Assembly: GCA_963746255.1 (NCBI GenBank)
Contig: CAVVAJ010000007.1
Location: 744,001 to 808,000 of the forward strand
Reading direction: 5' to 3'
Source: DAOVXM01 sp963746255
GTDB taxonomy: Bacteria > Chloroflexota > Anaerolineae > Anaerolineales > UBA4823
DNA: 64,000 bases
A program made the translations under genes and the position numbers. The notes below the pieces were generated by a model. That model had not been told where the DNA came from and ran no database searches. It saw only the letters and a list, made by a program, of their open reading frames with translations. Positions 47,250 through 57,631 of this stretch are shown piece after piece; the stretch's first letter is position 1; each line of letters begins with the position of its first letter.

Positions 47250-48491
47250 ATGAAATTACTGTTTATCGCCGACGGGCGTTCTCCAATCGCAATTAACTGG
47301 ATCAGCTACTTCTGTGACTCCGGACATGAAGTCCACCTGATATCTACATACCCCTGTCATACAGATTTGAAGTTGACATCATTGAGGTATGTACCGGTTG
47401 GTTTATCAAACCTGATCGGGAATCAGCAAAAGCCAACATCGTCAAAGAAAGATATTCGTGATTCCCCCACTCTTCTCCGCCGGACCATCCCCGTGAATAT
47501 GCGGACTGCCCTGCGGCAATGGCTCACCCCGCTGGGGATACCAGCAGCTGGGCGGCAGGTAAAACAGGTGATTGACCTGCTTAAACCAGATCTGGTACAT
47601 GCAATGCGTATCCCTTTCGAAGGGATGATTGCTTCCCAAGCCGCCACAATTGCGGCACAAACTCCTGACACAAAGGGAGTGCCAATATTGGTTTCTGTCT
47701 GGGGCAATGATTTCACACTGCATGCCAATTCGACCCCCAGCATGAGACGATATACAAAAGAAACTTTAATGGCAGCCTGCGCACTGCACGCTGACTGCCA
47801 GCGAGATATCCGGTTGGCTGAGGAATGGGGATTCAACCCGCAGAAACAGCATATCGTGCTGCCTGGCTCAGGCGGTGTACAGCTTGATATTTTCCATCCA
47901 GCATCTGAGGCAAGTAGTCAAAAAACAAACGTAGATTCTGATGAGATCCGCATCATTAATCCGCGCGGTTTTAGGGCATATGTCCAGAATGAGGCATTTT
48001 TTCAAGCCATCCCAGCGGTGTTAGAAAACTATCCCAAGGTACGTTTTGTATGCCCCAATATGGAAAACGAGACCCAAGCACAACGCTGGATTGAACAAAT
48101 GGGAATCCAAGCAAATGTTGACCTTCTGCCAAAAGTACCAAGGGAAACCATGGCCGACCTCTTCCGGGTTGCTCAGATCGCTGTTTCACCGACAACCCAT
48201 GATGGGACACCGAACACACTGCTGGAAGCTATGGCGTGTGGCTGCTTCCCCATTGCTGGCGATATTGAGTCAGTACGAGAGTGGATACATAGCGGGGAGA
48301 ATGGTTTGCTGGTGGATGCAACTAACCCTAAATCGATCGGGGAAGCGATAATAACATCCTTGCAGAATGAGGAACTAAGAATATCAGCTCGGACAATAAA
48401 TTTCGACCTGATCGCTGAAATGGCTGAATACTATACAGTAATGGGGAAAGCTGAGACCTTTTATCACCAACTAACCAGCACGACAGAGTAG
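47250..48491 (+). CDS. Glycosyltransferase, GT4 family
   Basis: A 413-aa GT-B protein with the N-terminal acceptor domain MKLLFIADGRSPIAINWISYF, and donor-domain motifs SVWGNDFT and SPTTHDGTPNTLLEAMACGCFPIAGD. It is the last gene of the polysaccharide cluster and ends tail-to-tail with the CpaE-like gene, leaving a 1-base gap and no visible terminator. Confidence 0.87.
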   Translation: MKLLFIADGRSPIAINWISYFCDSGHEVHLISTYPCHTDLKLTSLRYVPVGLSNLIGNQQKPTSSKKDIRDSPTLLRRTIPVNMRTALRQWLTPLGIPAAGRQVKQVIDLLKPDLVHAMRIPFEGMIASQAATIAAQTPDTKGVPILVSVWGNDFTLHANSTPSMRRYTKETLMAACALHADCQRDIRLAEEWGFNPQKQHIVLPGSGGVQLDIFHPASEASSQKTNVDSDEIRIINPRGFRAYVQNEAFFQAIPAVLENYPKVRFVCPNMENETQAQRWIEQMGIQANVDLLPKVPRETMADLFRVAQIAVSPTTHDGTPNTLLEAMACGCFPIAGDIESVREWIHSGENGLLVDATNPKSIGEAIITSLQNEELRISARTINFDLIAEMAEYYTVMGKAETFYHQLTSTTE

Positions 48492-48492
48492 A

Positions 48493-50238
48493 TCAATACC
48501 CAACCGGCTCTGGTTTCTCAGCAATTGCTTTAATACGTTTGCTGACAAGTACAGCTAAGGAACGCATGGCTTGACCAATCGGCCGTGACATAATTCCACT
48601 TCGCAGCATAAATGGCTCGCCCCGATTTACCGATGGAATTACAATGCGATCATCTTTTGGAACTACTACGGGGATTTCTTTATTGAAACTCTTCGCAACT
48701 TTTTCCGGACTGATGTTAATCCGCTTGTCATATTGATTCATAACGACGACTGTGTTATTGGGGTCGAATTTCAGCAAAGGCAGGAGATCCAGGAACTTCT
48801 GCGTACGCGAGATATCAGGTATCCCATGTCCTGTGATTAAAACCAGTAGATCACTTGCGTCGAGGGCAGCGATCGTGATGTCCGACAGCTTGGTTGACGT
48901 GTCAATGATCACGTACGTGAACATCGTCCGCAGGTACTTGATTACATCCGAGAATTGTCCTGGGTTGATCTCCTCCGCATCTGCTGGTCTTGGAGCGGAC
49001 AACAATTTCACACCCGTTGAGTGCGAGATGAGGACATCCTCAACCACTTCAGTATCCAATTCTTGGGCGCGTGGAGTGAGGTCGGCAAGTGTATTTACAC
49101 TATGCTCATTGAAATATACAGCGACATCGCCATAGAGCAGATCAGCATCGACTAGTACTACTCTGGTTTCATCATCTGCGAGTGCAACCGCCAGATTGGA
49201 CGCAATCGTTGTGCAGCCAACACCACCCTTCGGCCCGTAAACGGTGATGATGTGTCCACGCCTTGCTACCGGGTGAGCAGTCGTACGGGCTATCCGGCTC
49301 GCTTGGATGGTTTTGCTTTTTTCAGTGCGGGCAATAGCAGCCGCACCTTCCACTGCTTGGATCAAGTCATCGATCATCGGCGGCTTGGTGAGAAAATCAC
49401 GCGCCCCGGCTAGCATCGCCTTCCGCATGTAATCGACATCGTCCTGGACGGTGAGGATAATCACCTGGGTGTATGGAACGGCTTTCTTCACACCGGTGGT
49501 GGCTGTGATCCCATCCATATCAGGCATATTGACATCCATCAGGACAACGTCGGGTTTCGTATTTCGAGCAAATTCGATTGCTTGCGCGCCATTTGAAGCA
49601 GTAGCGACTATTTCAATTTGCGGGTGAAATTTTAAAGAACGGATGACGTTTTCCCGAGTTTGTTGGATATCATCAACCACCATCACCCGGATTGTATTTT
49701 CATCGCTTTCAATGGTAGCAGATATGTGGTCTCCATCAGCTGTTGATATTACACCTGCTAACTTAGCAGTCTGGACGGAAGAAATCTGAGGTTTCGCAGG
49801 TTCAGATTTCTTTAAGGGTTGCATACCAGTATATGGGGAGCGTGGCTGCACAGGTTCTGGGGCAATCACTTGGGGATTAGAAACCGCTGATACAGTTTCC
49901 GTGAACTGGTCCCCAGCATCCGATTCATTCGAGTTGCCACGTGAGGGTGAGAAAATGCGCCTGAACCAGGAGCGTTTATCCTTCGACGGTGGAGGAGTGA
50001 GGCGATCTGGGCTAATAAGGTAGCTTATGCGATCGGGATAATACCTTTCGGTAAATTCCAATTGAAACGACGTAAAAGACCGCCCGGCACCATACTCGCG
50101 ATGAAGTTCTTTCCAAGCGCCTTGGTGGTTGAAATCTTTTTTTAGTACCTGGTCAAGCAAATCAGCACCCTTACGCCGCTTTCCTAGGTGGTACGCTTTC
50201 TTTGCTTGTTTGACGAGGTTATCTATATTATCAGGCAC
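48493..50238 (-). CDS. cpaE: CpaE-like MinD/ParA ATPase with response-regulator receiver
   Basis: A 581-aa three-part protein. An N-terminal helical ~100 residues (TPR-like, DNIDNLVKQAKKAYHLGKRRKG) and a Pro-rich linker precede a receiver domain (about 185-300: VMVVDDIQQTRENV, phospho-acceptor Asp in DVVLMDVNMPDMDG, Lys in FLTKPP). The MinD-type ATPase (about 325-560) has deviant Walker A VYGPKGGVGCTTIASN and VVLVDADLLYGD. CpaE/TadZ proteins place type IV tight-adherence pili at the membrane; no other tad gene is in the window. Start is GTG at 50238. Confidence 0.85.
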   Translation of the reverse strand: MPDNIDNLVKQAKKAYHLGKRRKGADLLDQVLKKDFNHQGAWKELHREYGAGRSFTSFQLEFTERYYPDRISYLISPDRLTPPPSKDKRSWFRRIFSPSRGNSNESDAGDQFTETVSAVSNPQVIAPEPVQPRSPYTGMQPLKKSEPAKPQISSVQTAKLAGVISTADGDHISATIESDENTIRVMVVDDIQQTRENVIRSLKFHPQIEIVATASNGAQAIEFARNTKPDVVLMDVNMPDMDGITATTGVKKAVPYTQVIILTVQDDVDYMRKAMLAGARDFLTKPPMIDDLIQAVEGAAAIARTEKSKTIQASRIARTTAHPVARRGHIITVYGPKGGVGCTTIASNLAVALADDETRVVLVDADLLYGDVAVYFNEHSVNTLADLTPRAQELDTEVVEDVLISHSTGVKLLSAPRPADAEEINPGQFSDVIKYLRTMFTYVIIDTSTKLSDITIAALDASDLLVLITGHGIPDISRTQKFLDLLPLLKFDPNNTVVVMNQYDKRINISPEKVAKSFNKEIPVVVPKDDRIVIPSVNRGEPFMLRSGIMSRPIGQAMRSLAVLVSKRIKAIAEKPEPVGY

Positions 50239-50390
50239 AGGTGAATTTCCAATGACTTCAGACTGTCTCTATCATAACAATAGAATCAACAAAACGCTTT
50301 TCAGAATAGTAAGGATCGATAAAGAACACTGTTGACGGCAATCTCAGAAACGGCCGTCCAGCCCATTGCCGGGTGATTTATTGGGAACAG

Positions 50391-51609
50391 TTATTCGATA
50401 TATGTCCGTAAGGAGCGTTGTAAGCGAGGTGTCCGCAGTCTACGCAGCGCTTGAGCCTCGATTTGGCGGACCCGCTCCCGAGTAACACCCATTTTTTGAC
50501 CTACTTCATTGAGGGTGTGAATTTGCCCGTCGATTAGGCCATAGCGGAGCTGTAATATTCTCGCTTCACGGGGAGGCAATTGATCCAGCGCTTCATGGAG
50601 ATGTTCTCGCAATAAGATTCTGCACCGCGGTTTCATCCGGCGCTGGTGCATCGGGGTCTTCAATGAAATCCCCCAACATATCATCTTCCTCTTCACCGAT
50701 CGGCATTTGTAGCGAGAATGGACGCCGGGCAACTTGTATCATGTGCTCAACTTTCTTGATTGGTACATCCAAAATCTCTGCCAATTCATCCACCGAAGGA
50801 TCACGGCTTAGTTCTTGTTTCAATTGGTGTTGGACACGCAGCATCTTCGAGATTTGATCACCCATATGGACAGGGACTCTAATCGTTCGCCCCTGGTCAG
50901 CGATGGCGCGGGTGATAGCCTGGCGGATCCACCATGTCGCATAGGTACTGAATTTATACCCTCGGCGGTGATCAAATTTCTTCGCCGCCCGCATCAACCC
51001 GATATTTCCTTCCTGGATCAGATCTAAAAAGGGCACACCACGCCCCATATATTTCTTAGCGACACTGATCACTAAACGGGCGTTAGCGATGATCAAGTGC
51101 TCGCGCGCAGCCCAACCATCCTCAATCAGTGTGCGCAACTCTTTTTGACGCCGTTGGCTGACGTTGCCTTTGGCTAATTCGTCGCGCGCAAAGCGTCCGC
51201 GTTCGATCCGTTCTGAAAGCTCCATCTCTTCCCGAGCGGTAAGCAATGGAACCCTTACAGCTTCCTTAATATACAATCCAATCGTATCGCTGGCATCAAC
51301 ATTGGCAAGGTAGTCCTCATCGCTTAATAAGACCCTCTGCGATTCAGGCTCCTCCTCTACGCTTTTATCTTCGGATTCGCGTTCTTCTGGCTCATCCAGG
51401 AATGGTATCCCGGCACTGAGCAGCATCGCAAAAGCTTCCTCCAACTGATCCACATCGTTCTCTGCTTCTGGGAAGTGGGCGAGGATATCGTCCAGCGTTA
51501 CATATCCTTTCTGCCGACCTAGTTCAACCAAACGAGCGATTGGAGCAATGATCTCGGCTTGCTCTTCAATTTGACTCAGTAAGCTCTCTTGTACACCTTG
51601 TCTCATCAT
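50391..51609 (-). CDS. rpoD: Primary RNA polymerase sigma factor (frameshift)
   Basis: Sigma-70 group 1 factor, about 405 aa when joined. It has region 1.1, region 2 (ARLVISVAKKYMGRGVPFLD, KKFDHRRGYKFSTYATWWIRQAI), region 3 and region 4 (ILQLRYGLIDGQIHTLNEVG, MGVTRERVRQIEAQALRRLR). An extra base near 50612 splits it between QNL and LREHLHEALDQLPPREAR. A primary sigma factor cannot be lost, so this break is almost certainly a sequencing error, which affects how all other breaks here should be read. Start is ATG-ATG at 51609/51606. Confidence 0.92.
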
Positions 51610-51810
51610 TATTAGAGTTACACCATTATAGAATTTTGGGGTTTTAACCTCGTAATATTATACCACGAATTGTCAAATTTGCATATCCTTGTGCTCATAA
51701 TAGTATAAATCACAAATTTAATTGCATCCACCCACGTTGATTATCAATTATTAAGAACAACCCACGATTGGTGATGGCGGAGGTCGCTTAGAGGATGCTT
51801 TGGCAAGAAT

Positions 51811-51843
51811 AAAAAAATCACCCCGCTCGTCACCCGGGGTGAT
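51811..51843 (-). terminator. Terminator after lpdA
   Basis: ATCACCCC / GGGGTGAT stem, 11-base loop, T7 run on the minus strand, 25 bases after the lpdA stop. Confidence 0.85.
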
Positions 51844-51867
51844 AGAAATCTTTTTAACGCGATACCA

Positions 51868-53265
51868 TCAGATATGTATTGCGTGACCCTCTGCGGAGTG
51901 GGCTGCTTCCATCAATACCTCACTCAGCGTTGGATGGGCATGCACGTTCCGGGCAACCTCAGCCGGGGTGAGTTCCATCATTCGGGCCATGGTTAACTCG
52001 GGGAGCAGCTCGGTTACTTCAGGTCCGATCATATGGGCACCTAAAATCTCGCCGTATTTGGCATCGGTCACCATTTTTACCCAACCGATCGATTCTCCCA
52101 AACCCAACGCTTTGCCATTTGCCTGGAATGGAAAGCGTCCCACATTGACCTGATAGCCCCGTTTTTCAGCTTCAGCAGCCGTAATGCCGAACGATGCAAT
52201 CTGCGGAGCGCAATAAGTAGCACGCGGCATCATCTCAAAGTCCAAAGATACTGTCTCAACACCGGCGATATTTTCAGCACAAACGATACCCATCGCAGAA
52301 CCGACATGAGCCAGCATCAGCTTGCCAGTGACATCTCCGATTGCCCAAATGCCAGGAATATTCGTCTCCATACGTTCATCGATCTCAATGAATCCTCGTT
52401 CAGAGACCGCTACGCCGACGTCTTCGAGCCCAAAGCCTTGGCTGTTAGGGCTGAAACCGATTGCTACCAATGCCTGGTCAGCAACCAACTGCTGCTTTTC
52501 ACCATCATGAGAGAGGGTGATGTTTACTTTTTTCCCATTAACTTCAAGCGCTTCAACCCGGTGATCGGTCATGAATTTAATACCGCGTTTCTTGAAAGCC
52601 TTTTCAAGCTCGAGGCTGATTTCTTCATCTTCGAGCGGAACTAAATGGGGCAGCATCTCAACGATGGTGACGTCAACACCATAGGAGTTCCAAACAGTTG
52701 CAAACTCCACCCCCACTGCACCCGAGCCGATGATGACAACCGATTCTGGCAAATGTTCCTGCAGAATGGCTTCAAGATACGACACGATATGCTTGCCATC
52801 CATTTCCCAACCTGCCGGGATGGTCGCATGCGCACCGGTAGCAATAACAATATTCTTGGTCTGTAATTCGACGGTTTCACCATCAGTTTGGGAAACTGCG
52901 ACCAGGTTTCGGGATAGTAATTTTGCGGTCCCCATGTGAACATCGATATTGTTCTTGCGCATTAAGAAGCCTACGCCTTTGGTTAAGCGGTTGGATACCT
53001 GCCGGCTGCGTTTCACTGCTGAGCTGTAATCCAAGGTGAGATTGTCGAAAGAAAAGCCAAACTCCTTGCCCCGCTCGCGTAATGTATGGGCGACTTCAGC
53101 ATTTTTTAATAATGCTTTAGATGGAATGCAACCGACATTCAGGCATACGCCCCCCATCCACTCTTTCTCTACGATCGCGGTCTTCAATCCCAACTGGGCT
53201 GCCCGAATGGCGCTTACATAGCCACCCGGTCCGGCTCCAATCACGATGACTTCATATTCACTCAT
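51868..53265 (-). CDS. lpdA: Dihydrolipoyl dehydrogenase (E3)
   Basis: A 465-aa flavin disulfide reductase: FAD site VIGAGPGGYVSAIRAAQLG, redox-active disulfide GGVCLNVGCIPSKALL, NAD site VVIIGSGAVGVEFATVW, and C-terminal His-Glu in HAHPTLSEVLMEAAH. It reoxidises dihydrolipoamide on the E2 protein with NAD+. Last gene of the E1-E2-E3 set, about 90 bp after E2, followed by a terminator. Confidence 0.95.
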   Translation of the reverse strand: MSEYEVIVIGAGPGGYVSAIRAAQLGLKTAIVEKEWMGGVCLNVGCIPSKALLKNAEVAHTLRERGKEFGFSFDNLTLDYSSAVKRSRQVSNRLTKGVGFLMRKNNIDVHMGTAKLLSRNLVAVSQTDGETVELQTKNIVIATGAHATIPAGWEMDGKHIVSYLEAILQEHLPESVVIIGSGAVGVEFATVWNSYGVDVTIVEMLPHLVPLEDEEISLELEKAFKKRGIKFMTDHRVEALEVNGKKVNITLSHDGEKQQLVADQALVAIGFSPNSQGFGLEDVGVAVSERGFIEIDERMETNIPGIWAIGDVTGKLMLAHVGSAMGIVCAENIAGVETVSLDFEMMPRATYCAPQIASFGITAAEAEKRGYQVNVGRFPFQANGKALGLGESIGWVKMVTDAKYGEILGAHMIGPEVTELLPELTMARMMELTPAEVARNVHAHPTLSEVLMEAAHSAEGHAIHI

Positions 53266-53352
53266 TACAACTCCTTAGTATCGGAAACCAAGCAAAATTA
53301 TTTAATGGCTTTGGCTCATACTTTCCTATCGAGATTCTTCTCTGGAAGTCTC

Positions 53353-54618
53353 TTACCAACCTTGTAGGGATTCTACCACTTCGGCAAGGAAATAATCGCA
53401 CACAGCACCATCGAGGATGCGGTGGTCAAAGGTCAAGCCGATATAAGCCATGGGACGGATCGCCAGCGTATCCCCATTCTGGTGGTCACTGATCACCACC
53501 ACCCGCTTTTGAAGTGCCCCTACGCCCAGGATCGCGCATTGGGGTTGGTTAATAATCGGCGTGGCAAACAAAGAACCGGTGACACCGTGATTTGTTATCG
53601 TAAATGTGCCTCCCTTGACTTCATCCGGCTGCAGGTCTTTCGCCCGCGCCCGCTCTGCCAAATCGTTCACCGCGCGTGCAATGCCTAGTAACGATAGCTG
53701 ATCTGCACCTTTAATGACCGGAACAATGAGGCCTTGCTCGCCAAGTGAAGTTGCCATCCCGATGTTGATCTGCTGATGGATGATAATACCTGAATCGCTC
53801 CATGATGAATTCACTAACGGATACATTTTCAGCGCAACGACCACTGCGGCAACAAAATAGGGTGTAAATGTCAGCCTGACTCCGTTTTTGGCATACGCGT
53901 CTTTATTTTCCTGCCGGTGGGCAACTACACGACTGAGATCAACCTCAATTATTGCCGTGGCATGAGGTGAAGTATGTTTGCTGGAGACCATGTGCTCGGC
54001 GATGGAACGCCGGACAGGTGTCAGAGGTATGATCTCATCTAAACTTTCACTAGAGGAGTTTATCGAGCTTTGTGGCGGAGAGGTTTGCGCTTTGAAATCG
54101 CTTGCCTCCCCACTAGCTCCAATGTCAGCTGAATTACTCCCAACATAGGCGAGGATATCTCGCTTTGTGATGCGTCCGGCCTTACCTGTACCAGGCACCT
54201 GGTAAAGGTCTACATTGTGGTGGTCGGCAATGCGCGCGACGAGCGGTGAGATAAAGCCCAATTCACGAGCATGGTCTGCGGCTGTGGGCAGCTTAAGTTG
54301 AGCTTCTTGTGGGGCAGGCGCGGGTGTACTGACTTCTATTTTGGGTTGAGTATCCGCGCTTGCATCAGGGATAGCCTCACCCTCTTCGCCAATCCAGGCA
54401 AGGACTTCTCCGACCTGCACGATTTTCCCCTCTGGCACCAGAATCTCCAACAGGATACCGGGCTGTGGGCTGGGGATCTCCGTATCCACCTTATCGGTGT
54501 TGATCTCTAATAGCGGTTCGTACTCCTGGACTGGATCCCCTTTTGCCTTCAGCCACTTGGTCAATGTGCCTTCAAGGACTCCCTCGCCTAACTGCGGCAT
54601 GACGACTTGAGTTGGCAT
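53353..54618 (-). CDS. 2-oxoacid dehydrogenase E2, dihydrolipoamide acyltransferase
   Basis: A 421-aa E2 with one lipoyl domain (EINTDKVDTEIPSPQPG, lipoyl Lys in TDKV), an Ala/Pro linker, a peripheral-subunit binding domain (FISPLVARIADHHNVDLYQVPGTGKAGRITKRDI) and the catalytic acyltransferase domain with YIGLTFDHRILDGAV. Start ATG 54618 follows AGGAGG; an upstream GTG-type start is less likely. Whether the acyl group is acetyl or branched-chain cannot be told. Confidence 0.92.
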   Translation of the reverse strand: MPTQVVMPQLGEGVLEGTLTKWLKAKGDPVQEYEPLLEINTDKVDTEIPSPQPGILLEILVPEGKIVQVGEVLAWIGEEGEAIPDASADTQPKIEVSTPAPAPQEAQLKLPTAADHARELGFISPLVARIADHHNVDLYQVPGTGKAGRITKRDILAYVGSNSADIGASGEASDFKAQTSPPQSSINSSSESLDEIIPLTPVRRSIAEHMVSSKHTSPHATAIIEVDLSRVVAHRQENKDAYAKNGVRLTFTPYFVAAVVVALKMYPLVNSSWSDSGIIIHQQINIGMATSLGEQGLIVPVIKGADQLSLLGIARAVNDLAERARAKDLQPDEVKGGTFTITNHGVTGSLFATPIINQPQCAILGVGALQKRVVVISDHQNGDTLAIRPMAYIGLTFDHRILDGAVCDYFLAEVVESLQGW

Positions 54619-54648
54619 ACATCCTCCTCTCACAGACCAACCTATTCG

Positions 54649-57069
54649 CTAGAAAAGCGGGTAGGCGTTTGGATCTGCTTCATGCATCATTTCATAAACT
54701 ACGTCAATAATCTGCTCAACATTTGGTTTGGACCAGTAATCTCCATCTGAGCCATAGGCCGGGCGGTGGGGTTTGCCAGATAAGGTGCGCGGCGCGGAAT
54801 CCAGCCAATAGTAACCGCCTTGACCTTCCAATACCTGCTGGAACATGTAGGCCGTGGTCCCACCAGGCACATCCTCATCAGCAAATAGAATGCGGTTGGT
54901 CTTTTTAAGTGATTCCTGGATCACTCCTAATCGATCAAAAGGGAGCAAAGTCTGCACATCAATGACTTCCAGGTCAATCCCCACCTGGGAAAGCCGTTCT
55001 CCGGCTTCCAATGCGATCCGGCAACAAGCACCATAGGTTACCAGAGTCAAGTCGCTACCCTCACGTAGTACTTCGGGTACACCTATCGGGATGCTGAAAT
55101 CGCCAATGTTTTCCGGGCGCCGTTCGCGCAACCGGTAGCCGTTGAGCACCTCTACAACAACGGCCGGGTCATCACCCTGCAAGAGCGTGTTGTAGAAACC
55201 AACCGCTTGAGTCATATTGCGCGGCACGAGGACATGCATGCCCCGCACAAGATGGATAATTCCCGCCAGTAAGGAGCCAGAATGCCAAACGCCTTCCAGG
55301 CGGTGACCGCGCGTGCGCACAATCACTGGTGCCATCTGGCCGCCCTTCGTCCGCCAGCGCACAGTCGCTAGATCATCCGCCATGATCTGCAGGGCATACA
55401 GCAGATAATCCAGGTACTGGATCTCTGCAATCGGACGCAGACCACGCATTGCCATGCCGATCGCCTGACCGATGATTGTGTTCTCGCGAATGCCGGTATC
55501 TGATACACGTAAAACCCCGTATTTACCCTGCAGGCCGCGAAATCCTTGGTTGACATCCCCGAGCTGACCGACATCCTCACCAAAAGCGATTACACGCGCG
55601 TCGCGTTCCAGGACAACGTCAAAGAATGCGTTCAGGATCTCAAATCCATAGATCGGCGGGGCGGTCTCGTTGTATTGGGGTGGAACCCCGGTGATATTGA
55701 GTGGCGAGGCCCCCGTCTCGGAATACAGATGCGAGCTGTAGCGGTCATTGTTAACCTGCTCCTGCTGCGCACGCCACGCACGGATTGCTTGTTGGGCTGG
55801 AAGGTCTTGGTGGCGGGTAGCAATCAACGCTTGTTGAACAGCAGACATCAAGTCACGCCGCAGCAGCTGTGGGCTGCTAAGCAGATCTGCTCGGATTTGG
55901 GTGAGCCGATCGGTTGGCCTAGAACTTGCGATTAGCTGGTCGAATAAGGAAATCAGCTGCTCTCGCTCTTCCAGAATTGGGTCTAAGTACGCCTGCCAAG
56001 CACCCTTACGGATTTCTTCAACCTGCTGTCGCTCCTCAGCCTCAAGATCTTCTAGTTCTGCCGGGGTGATCAATTTCTTGGTGAGGATCCACGCCCGAAA
56101 TTTTACCAGTCCATCATGCTCTGCTTCCCACTTCAAGCGGGCTTTGGATTTGTAGCGCTCATGTGAACCTGAGGTAGAGTGGCCCTGCGGTTGAGTCAAT
56201 TCTGTGACATGAATAATGGCCGGGACATGCTCGCGGCGGGCAACTTCTGCTGCCTGCCGGTAGACATCGATTAGAGCTAGATACTCCCACCCCTTCACCG
56301 TGTAGAGGTCGTAGCCATCAGTTGATTCCGGTTCACGTAGGAATCCACGCAGCAGTTTAGAGATATCACCTTTGACCATCTGGTGCTCGTTGGAAACTGA
56401 GATCCCGTAGCCATCGTCATAGATCGTGATGATGGCTGGGCTGCGCAGCACCCCAATCGCATTGATCGCTTCCCAGAACATGCCTTCTGATGTGGAGGCG
56501 TTGCCAATTGTCCCGAAGGCGATCTCGTTACCCTGCTGGGAAAATCCGGTAAGCGCCTGAAGTTCGGGCAGTTCACGGTACAAGCGTGAGGCGTAAGCCA
56601 GGCCAACTAGACGCGGCATCTGCGAGGCGGTCGGGGAGACATCCGCCGAGGAGTTGTGGATTCCCAGCAAATCCTTCCATTCTCCATCTGGTGTTAGGCT
56701 GCGGGTAGCAAAATGGGCGTTCATCGCCCGGCCAGCTGTAGCGGGTTCAGCCTCGACTTCCGCATGGGCATAGAGCTGGGCGAACATCTGCTGGATGGTC
56801 AATTCACCCAAGGCAAGCATCAAAGTCTGGTCGCGGTAGTATCCGGACCTGAAATCACCCGGGCGGAACACTTTCGCCATGGCTAGCTGGGGGATCTCCT
56901 TGCCATCTCCGAAGATGCCAAATTTGGCCTTGCCGGTCATCACTTCCCGGCGGCCGATTAAGCTGGCCTGGCGGCTGCGATATGCCAGCCGGTAATCTTC
57001 AATTATCTCTGTTTCACCAGTGGAACTTCCTGGATAATCAAACTGCGTTTCTGACTCCCCTGCCACCAT
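54649..57069 (-). CDS. 2-oxoacid dehydrogenase E1, fused alpha and beta subunits
   Basis: An 806-aa fusion. The alpha half (about 1-420) has the thiamine diphosphate site (GTIGNASTSEGMFWEAINAI, ITIYDDGYGISVS) and a phosphorylation-loop-like TQPQGHSTSGSHERY. The beta half (about 475-806) has RVIAFGEDVGQLGDVNQGFR, IGQAIGMAMRGLRPIAEIQY and LTLVTYGACCRIALEA. It decarboxylates a 2-oxoacid and loads E2. E1 alpha/beta fusions of this kind occur in Bacteroidetes and Chloroflexi, often branched-chain type. First gene of the E1-E2-E3 set; AGGAGG lies 10 bases upstream. Confidence 0.92.
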   Translation of the reverse strand: MVAGESETQFDYPGSSTGETEIIEDYRLAYRSRQASLIGRREVMTGKAKFGIFGDGKEIPQLAMAKVFRPGDFRSGYYRDQTLMLALGELTIQQMFAQLYAHAEVEAEPATAGRAMNAHFATRSLTPDGEWKDLLGIHNSSADVSPTASQMPRLVGLAYASRLYRELPELQALTGFSQQGNEIAFGTIGNASTSEGMFWEAINAIGVLRSPAIITIYDDGYGISVSNEHQMVKGDISKLLRGFLREPESTDGYDLYTVKGWEYLALIDVYRQAAEVARREHVPAIIHVTELTQPQGHSTSGSHERYKSKARLKWEAEHDGLVKFRAWILTKKLITPAELEDLEAEERQQVEEIRKGAWQAYLDPILEEREQLISLFDQLIASSRPTDRLTQIRADLLSSPQLLRRDLMSAVQQALIATRHQDLPAQQAIRAWRAQQEQVNNDRYSSHLYSETGASPLNITGVPPQYNETAPPIYGFEILNAFFDVVLERDARVIAFGEDVGQLGDVNQGFRGLQGKYGVLRVSDTGIRENTIIGQAIGMAMRGLRPIAEIQYLDYLLYALQIMADDLATVRWRTKGGQMAPVIVRTRGHRLEGVWHSGSLLAGIIHLVRGMHVLVPRNMTQAVGFYNTLLQGDDPAVVVEVLNGYRLRERRPENIGDFSIPIGVPEVLREGSDLTLVTYGACCRIALEAGERLSQVGIDLEVIDVQTLLPFDRLGVIQESLKKTNRILFADEDVPGGTTAYMFQQVLEGQGGYYWLDSAPRTLSGKPHRPAYGSDGDYWSKPNVEQIIDVVYEMMHEADPNAYPLF

Positions 57070-57276
57070 CGGTATGGAAACCTCCTCTGTCTTTCAAGCC
57101 ACCCAACGCTTCCCCCTTCTCTAACTACCTTTGTGATCAATATTATATCCCCTTTGTGGACTTATATTGTAATAATTGGGGAAATTCTAAGCCAGTTATA
57201 ACCATTCTTCTGGCCTATCACTTACGGCAGAAGCGTGCCTGGGCTGCAATTGGTCAGGTTATCTACTCTATAGCAA

Positions 57277-57303
57277 TAAAAAACCCCCTAGAAAATCCAG
57301 GGG
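57277..57303 (-). terminator. Leftward terminator
   Basis: CCCCTGG...AGGGGG hairpin followed by T7 on the minus strand. It ends whatever is transcribed from 57.5-58 kb and isolates the E1 gene. Confidence 0.7.
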
Positions 57304-57425
57304 AATGATAAAAAATACACACTAGAGAACTCTTAGTTTCCTGCTACCACAGAATATTGCAAACACCCCGATATTGTTTATCCAGGTAATGCGTATTGAT
57401 CCTAATTTATGCCGGAGCTTTGGGT

Positions 57426-57518
57426 TTAGATATTTATTGACAGTGCACAAAACACCGTGATCAATAACAAGATGCCCAGCAGTAAAGGGTAAGCACGGAT
57501 ATTAAGGTTGTCACCCAT
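57426..57518 (-). CDS. 30-residue single-pass membrane peptide
   Basis: Reads MGDNLNIRAYPLLLGILLLI followed by TVFCALSINI. One hydrophobic helix of about 19 residues; GGAG lies seven bases before the ATG. A terminator follows 120 bp on. Too short for homology, but the start signals and helix are good. No function assigned. Confidence 0.4.
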   Translation of the reverse strand: MGDNLNIRAYPLLLGILLLITVFCALSINI

Positions 57519-57631
57519 AATGTCGCTCCAACTTGTTCATACCCTGAGTAAGGTTAGATTCTCAAGTGGTGAATCCTGATATGTAATTCTAACATCATTT
57601 ATACATGACATCAGGTTTACCTCCAACCCCC

